Shown piece after piece: positions 59,679 through 64,000 of a stretch of 64,000 nt of DNA. The notes beneath the pieces were generated by a model, which did not search any database, was not told the DNA's origin, and saw nothing but the letters and a program-made list of their open reading frames with translations. The DNA comes from Paraburkholderia sp. SOS3. GTDB taxonomy: Bacteria; Pseudomonadota; Gammaproteobacteria; Burkholderiales; Burkholderiaceae. The translations under genes and the position numbers were made by a program. The stretch spans positions 3,348,001 through 3,412,000 of the forward strand of contig NZ_CP018811.1 of assembly GCF_001922345.1 (NCBI RefSeq), in the 5' to 3' direction. How positions within the stretch are numbered: the first letter of the stretch is position 1; each line of letters begins with the position of its first letter.

Positions 59679-61472
59679 TTATTTGTCTTCGACTCGCAGG
59701 ATCGCGAGGAACGCCTCCTGCGGAATCTCGACCGAGCCGACCTGCTTCATCCGTTTCTTGCCTTCCTTCTGTTTCTCGAGCAGCTTCTTCTTACGCGTGA
59801 TGTCGCCGCCGTAGCACTTCGCGAGCACGTTCTTGCGCAGCGCCTTGATGTTCTCGCGCGCAATGATGTGCGCACCGATCGCCGCCTGGATCGCGACGTC
59901 GTACATCTGGCGCGGGATGATTTCGCGCATCTTCGCGGCGACTTCGCGGCCGCGATACTGGCTCTGGGCGCGGTGCACGATAACCGACAACGCGTCGACC
60001 TTGTCGCCGTTGATCAGCATGTCGACCTTCACGACATCGGACGCGCGATACTCCTTGAACTCGTAGTCCATCGACGCATAGCCGCGCGACACCGACTTCA
60101 GCCGGTCGAAGAAGTCGAGCACGATTTCGGCCATCGGGATTTCATAGGTCAGTTGCACTTGCCGGCCGTGGTACTGCATGTTGATCTGACTGCCGCGCTT
60201 CTGCGTGCACAGTGTGATGACCGACCCGACATAGTCCTGCGGCATGTACAGATTGACCGTGACGATCGGCTCGCGCACTTCCTCGATCTTCGACGGATCC
60301 GGCATCTTCGCGGGATTTTCGACCATCGCGATCGTGCCGTCGCGCTGCAGAACCTCGTACACCACGGTCGGCGCGGTGGTGATCAGGTCCATGTCGAACT
60401 CGCGTTCGAGCCGCTCCTGCACGATTTCCATATGCAGGAGGCCAAGGAAGCCGCAACGGAACCCGAAACCGAGTGCCTGCGAGACTTCCGGCTCGTATTG
60501 CAGCGACGCGTCGTTGAGCTTCAGCTTTTCGAGCGATTCGCGCAACGCGTCGTACTGGTTCGCTTCGACCGGATAGAGACCGGCGAACACCTGCGGCTTC
60601 ACTTCCTTGAAACCCGGCAGCGGCTCGGGCGCAGGGTTCTTGACGGTGGTGACCGTATCGCCGACGCGCGCCGCCGTCAGTTCCTTGATGCCCGCGATGA
60701 TAAAACCGACCTGCCCCGCGGATAGCGTGTCGAGATTGCGCGACTTCGGCGTGAACACGCCGACGTGCTCGACCGGATACTCGGCGCCCGTCGCCATCAT
60801 GCGGATGCGGTCTTTCGTGCGCAGCGTGCCGTTGACGATGCGCACGAGCATCACGACGCCGACGTAGTTATCGAACCACGAGTCGATGATGAGCGCCTGC
60901 AGCGGCGCGTCCGCATTGCCCTTCGGCGCAGGCACTTTCGCGATCAGCGCTTCGAGCACGTCTTCGACGCCTTGGCCGGTCTTCGCGCTGCAATGCGCGG
61001 CATCCGTCGCGTCGATACCGATCACGTCTTCGATTTCGGCAATCGCGTTTTCGGGATTCGCCGCCGGCAGATCGATCTTGTTGAGCACCGGCACGACTTC
61101 GACGCCGAGTTCGATCGCGGTGTAGCAGTTAGCTACCGTCTGGGCTTCGACGCCCTGGCTCGCATCGACGACGAGCAGCGCGCCTTCGCACGCGGACAGC
61201 GAGCGGCTGACTTCGTACGAGAAGTCGACGTGGCCCGGCGTGTCGATCATGTTCAGGTTGTAGACCTTGCCGTCGCGCGCCTTATACGAGAGCGCCGCGG
61301 TCTGCGCCTTGATGGTGATGCCCCGTTCGCGCTCGAGATCCATCGAGTCGAGCACCTGCGATTCCATTTCGCGGTCCGACAGGCCGCCGCAGATCTGGAT
61401 AATGCGATCGGCAAGCGTCGACTTGCCATGGTCGATGTGCGCGATGATCGAGAAGTTACGAATATGATCCAT
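59679..61472 (-). CDS. lepA: Elongation factor 4 (LepA)
   Basis: A 597-residue translational GTPase that acts on ribosomes in altered states. G motifs are [13 protein letters not shown], the [16 protein letters not shown] segment and NKIDLP; the LepA-specific C-terminal domain ends near [20 protein letters not shown]. Length and start are standard. It is the upstream partner of lepB. Confidence 0.97.
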   Translation of the reverse strand: MDHIRNFSIIAHIDHGKSTLADRIIQICGGLSDREMESQVLDSMDLERERGITIKAQTAALSYKARDGKVYNLNMIDTPGHVDFSYEVSRSLSACEGALLVVDASQGVEAQTVANCYTAIELGVEVVPVLNKIDLPAANPENAIAEIEDVIGIDATDAAHCSAKTGQGVEDVLEALIAKVPAPKGNADAPLQALIIDSWFDNYVGVVMLVRIVNGTLRTKDRIRMMATGAEYPVEHVGVFTPKSRNLDTLSAGQVGFIIAGIKELTAARVGDTVTTVKNPAPEPLPGFKEVKPQVFAGLYPVEANQYDALRESLEKLKLNDASLQYEPEVSQALGFGFRCGFLGLLHMEIVQERLEREFDMDLITTAPTVVYEVLQRDGTIAMVENPAKMPDPSKIEEVREPIVTVNLYMPQDYVGSVITLCTQKRGSQINMQYHGRQVQLTYEIPMAEIVLDFFDRLKSVSRGYASMDYEFKEYRASDVVKVDMLINGDKVDALSVIVHRAQSQYRGREVAAKMREIIPRQMYDVAIQAAIGAHIIARENIKALRKNVLAKCYGGDITRKKKLLEKQKEGKKRMKQVGSVEIPQEAFLAILRVEDK

Positions 61473-61698
61473 TCAAGGCCGAACAAGCAAAAAAGGCGCG
61501 CTCGGTGGGTCGCGAAGCACGCCTTGTAAACTGACTGAAAAACCTGTCTATTTTAGCCGAAAAGGGGTATCACAGGCGGTTTTGCAGAGAAGGGGCACGG
61601 CAGCAGCGCGTCACGCATAGACGATTCGCTACGATTCGCAGCGAAATCGCGCATGCGGTTTGCGCCAGCGGCCGGGAAAATAATGCGCGAGCGATGCA

Positions 61699-62061
61699 TC
61701 AGCTAGCCGGCGCATTGAGTCGCGCGGCCAGCACCGCCCGCACGCGCGCAGCGTCGAGATGATAGCGGCACAACTCGACACCATCGCATATCAATACCGG
61801 CACGGCTTCGTTGTAGCGTGCTTCTAGCGCGGGATCGTCGTCGATATCGACGACGTCGACACGCGCGCCGGATTCGACGAGAAGCGGTTCGAGCGCAGCG
61901 CGCATGTCGTCGCAAAGATGACACCATGCGCGCCCGTAAAGCGTGAATACGAGCGGCGCACGCGACGCCGCCGGGTTCGCCTCAGTGGTTGCGTGCGTGA
62001 CCTCAGCGGCCGCTTCCGGGGTCGCGTCGCGGACCAATGAACGGGCGCCTGTGTGGGTCAC
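61699..62061 (-). CDS. Glutaredoxin family protein
   Basis: A 120-residue thioredoxin-fold protein. The active site is CHLC in LYGRAWCHLCDDMRAALEPL, followed by VDIDDDPALEARYNEAVPVL with the cis-Pro. It matches the DUF836/glutaredoxin-like proteins encoded between degQ and lepA in Burkholderiaceae. About 35 variable residues precede the fold. The redox partner is unknown. It starts 20 bp after the degQ stop. Confidence 0.87.
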   Translation of the reverse strand: MTHTGARSLVRDATPEAAAEVTHATTEANPAASRAPLVFTLYGRAWCHLCDDMRAALEPLLVESGARVDVVDIDDDPALEARYNEAVPVLICDGVELCRYHLDAARVRAVLAARLNAPAS

Positions 62062-62080
62062 TGAGCGATCACTGAGCGCA

Positions 62081-63616
62081 TCACTTCGGCGACGACGTGC
62101 GCGGACGGATCGGCACGAACTGCGTGTTGTCGCCGCGACGCACGAGCAGCGCGACCATCTTCTGCGGATCGAGATGCGAGGTGAGTTCGTTGAACTGCTT
62201 CGCGCTCGTCACGTCGGTGTCGCCAATCCGCAGGATGATGTCGCCCTTCTCGAGCCCGACGCGCGCGGCCGGCCCGTCGACCGCGTCGACCTGCACACCG
62301 TTGCGCAGCTTCAGCGTCTTGAGCTGATCAGCAGGGATGTCGCTGACGGCGATACCAAGCGCGTTCGACGCCTGCTGTTTCGGTGCGGGCGGCTTGCGCT
62401 GGTCGGCGCGTGTCGTCTTGTCGGGCTGCATCTCGGCGACCGTAACCGACAGGTCGCGCGTCTGGCCCTTGCGCCAGATCGTGATCGACGTCTTCGTGCC
62501 CGGCTTCGTATCGCCGACCATGCGTGGCAGGTCGGTCGCGGTATCGACCGGATGGCCGTTGAACTTGAGGATGATGTCGCCCGGCTGCACGCCCGCCTTG
62601 TCGGCCGGACCGCCCGGTTCGACGCTGCTCACGAGCGCGCCTTGCGCCTTCGGCAGGCCAAGCGAATCGGCGACGTCCTTCGTGACTTCGCCGATCGCGA
62701 CCGCGATCCGGCCGCGCACGACCTTGCCCGACGTCTTCAGCTGATCGGCGACGCGCATCGCTTCGTCGATCGGAATCGCGAACGAGATGCCCATAAAGCC
62801 GCCGGTGCGGCTGTAGATCTGCGAATTGATGCCGATCACCTCGCCTTGCATATTGATGAGCGGGCCGCCCGAGTTGCCGGGATTCACCGCGACGTCGGTC
62901 TGGATAAACGGCAGGTAGTCGCCGGTATCGCGGCCCTTCGCGCTGACGATGCCGGCCGTCACCGTATTCTCGAGGCCGAACGGCGAACCGATCGCGACCA
63001 CCCATTCGCCAACGCGGACCTTGTTCGAGTCGCCGATCGTGACGGTCGGCAGATTCGTCGCGTTGATTTTCACGACCGCGACGTCGGTGCGCTCGTCGAC
63101 GCCGATCAGTTTCGCCTTGAATTCGCGCTTGTCGGTCAGCGTGACGTAGATCGTGTCGGCATCGTCGATCACGTGCGCATTGGTCATCACGTAACCGTCA
63201 GACGACAGGATGAAGCCGGAGCCGACGCCGCTGTTCGTTTCGGAATCGCTGTTGTCCTGCTGCTGCGAATCTCCACCGCCCTGCCCGCCTTGACTGCCCT
63301 GATTGTCGCTGCCGCCACCGCCGCCACCGCCACCACCATGAGGGGACTGCGGCGACTGCGGCATCGGAATGCCGAAGAAGCGGCGGAAAAATTCAGACAT
63401 ATCGCCGTCATCGAGCCCCGGCGGCAAGCCGCGGTTGCTGGTCGGCACGTGCGCGGTCGTCCGGATGTTGACGACCGCGGGGCCGACCTTGTCGACGAGG
63501 TCGGTGAAATCGGGAAGGCTTGCCGCGGGAGCCGCCGCCGCCGTATGCGGCAGAAACGGCAGGCAAGCCGCTAGCAACGCGGCCGCGAGGAATGTGCGCA
63601 CCGAGAGATTCGTCAT
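62081..63616 (-). CDS. DegQ/MucD family periplasmic serine endoprotease
   Basis: A 511-residue protease and chaperone of the cell envelope. A signal peptide (MTNLSVRTFLAAALLAACLP to about AAAAP) leads into the trypsin-like domain with His148 (TNAHVI), Asp178 (TDVAVVKI) and Ser249 (NPGNSGGP), followed by two PDZ domains (about 290-380 and 415-500). The LA loop carries a glycine run and a Gln/Ser/Asp stretch at about 93-128. It lies next to rseB, so is probably transcribed in the sigma-E envelope stress operon. Confidence 0.95.
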   Translation of the reverse strand: MTNLSVRTFLAAALLAACLPFLPHTAAAAPAASLPDFTDLVDKVGPAVVNIRTTAHVPTSNRGLPPGLDDGDMSEFFRRFFGIPMPQSPQSPHGGGGGGGGGSDNQGSQGGQGGGDSQQQDNSDSETNSGVGSGFILSSDGYVMTNAHVIDDADTIYVTLTDKREFKAKLIGVDERTDVAVVKINATNLPTVTIGDSNKVRVGEWVVAIGSPFGLENTVTAGIVSAKGRDTGDYLPFIQTDVAVNPGNSGGPLINMQGEVIGINSQIYSRTGGFMGISFAIPIDEAMRVADQLKTSGKVVRGRIAVAIGEVTKDVADSLGLPKAQGALVSSVEPGGPADKAGVQPGDIILKFNGHPVDTATDLPRMVGDTKPGTKTSITIWRKGQTRDLSVTVAEMQPDKTTRADQRKPPAPKQQASNALGIAVSDIPADQLKTLKLRNGVQVDAVDGPAARVGLEKGDIILRIGDTDVTSAKQFNELTSHLDPQKMVALLVRRGDNTQFVPIRPRTSSPK

Positions 63617-63635
63617 GTCGTCGTAAACCGATGGA

Positions 63636-64000
63636 TTACTTGGGAGCCTTGTATTCTATGGCAGACGCGAACTGCTGCAACGTGACCTGGGGCACTTCGC
63701 CAAGCAGGGTTATCCAGAAGTCCCCGCGGCGCTTGACGAGCACATGGGTTGCCCCCGTGCTGCCCGCGCCTTCCTTCCGGGTATTTTTTTCGACGGGCTC
63801 GACGAAGATGGAAATAGCCGCGAGGCCATCCGAAAACACCATTTGATCGACGGGAATCGGCGGATTGCCCGGATCGTGCGCGGCCATCGGGCGCCGCAAC
63901 TCTCGGATCTTTCTGAAGCCCGGCACGTTCGGCGTGATCTGCCAGCCCTGCGCTTCCATATTGACCTGCTCAACCGGCGGGTGCACGACCGTCCATCCGG
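63636..64000 (-). CDS. Sigma-E factor regulatory protein RseB/MucB (partial, C-terminal)
   Basis: The last ~121 codons, running off the right edge. The fragment (QGWQITPNVPGFRKIRELRR, then VDQMVFSDGLAAISIFVEPV and ATHVLVKRRGDFWITLLGEV) matches the C-terminal part of the periplasmic MucB/RseB protein, which binds RseA and controls sigma-E release. It lies 19 bp upstream of degQ on the same strand, the rseB-degQ order of Burkholderiaceae. rseA and rpoE are expected just outside the window. Confidence 0.82.
   Translation of the reverse strand, partial: GWTVVHPPVEQVNMEAQGWQITPNVPGFRKIRELRRPMAAHDPGNPPIPVDQMVFSDGLAAISIFVEPVEKNTRKEGAGSTGATHVLVKRRGDFWITLLGEVPQVTLQQFASAIEYKAPK

Overview
The window is a GC-rich bacterial chromosome segment of core housekeeping type. 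Its gene content and order point to the Burkholderiaceae (the Burkholderia/Paraburkholderia/Trinickia group of Betaproteobacteria): ppk next to phoRB-phoU-pstBACS, then glmM-folP-ftsH-rlmE/yhbY-greA-carBA; gloB-methyltransferase-rnhA-dnaQ; uvrC-pgsA-tRNAs; earP-efp; and a long rseB-degQ-glutaredoxin-lepA-lepB-rnc-era-recO-pdxJ-acpS-nagZ block. The genus call is inference from synteny and protein character. No insertion sequence, integrase, CRISPR array or rRNA operon is visible.

Layout. 1-7.4 kb: phosphate regulon on the minus strand, transcribed pstS-pstC-pstA-pstB-phoU-phoB-phoR from a promoter carrying five Pho-box half-sites, with the end of ppk converging on phoR. 7.6-19.9 kb: glmM, folP, ftsH, rlmE, divergent yhbY, a DUF4149 membrane protein, greA with a structured leader/terminator RNA, and carBA behind a clear sigma-70 promoter. 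19.9-24.2 kb: an MFS transporter, the muralytic enzyme MltD and glyoxalase II. 24.2-26.4 kb: a plus-strand methyltransferase-rnhA-dnaQ run and tRNA-Val. 26.5-35.6 kb is the least conserved stretch: a holin-like membrane protein, an SDR oxidoreductase, a penicillin acylase-type hydrolase, uronate dehydrogenase, two membrane proteins and a glycosyltransferase. 36.5-43.6 kb: an ABC exporter, trehalose synthesis (otsBA), a copper-delivery pair (SCO1/SenC and PCu(A)C), a GNAT enzyme and a small membrane protein. 43.7-47.5 kb: tRNA-Cys and two identical tRNA-Gly genes with their own promoter and terminator, downstream of pgsA and uvrC. 47.6-52.1 kb: earP and efp (rhamnosylation of EF-P Arg32), a CsbD-like stress gene behind a near-consensus sigma-54 promoter, and a sigma-54 activator gene. 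52.2-64 kb: the envelope-stress/processing block from nagZ back to partial rseB.

Points that stand out: the sigma-54 promoter plus palindrome in front of csbD beside an orphan NtrC-type activator; the folded RNA between carB and greA ending in a U8 tract; RNase III with a tail of about 320 low-complexity residues, together with low-complexity additions in UvrC, RecO and EarP; the GTA-holin-like protein beside tRNA-Val; and several intergenic 9-12-bp tandem repeats.
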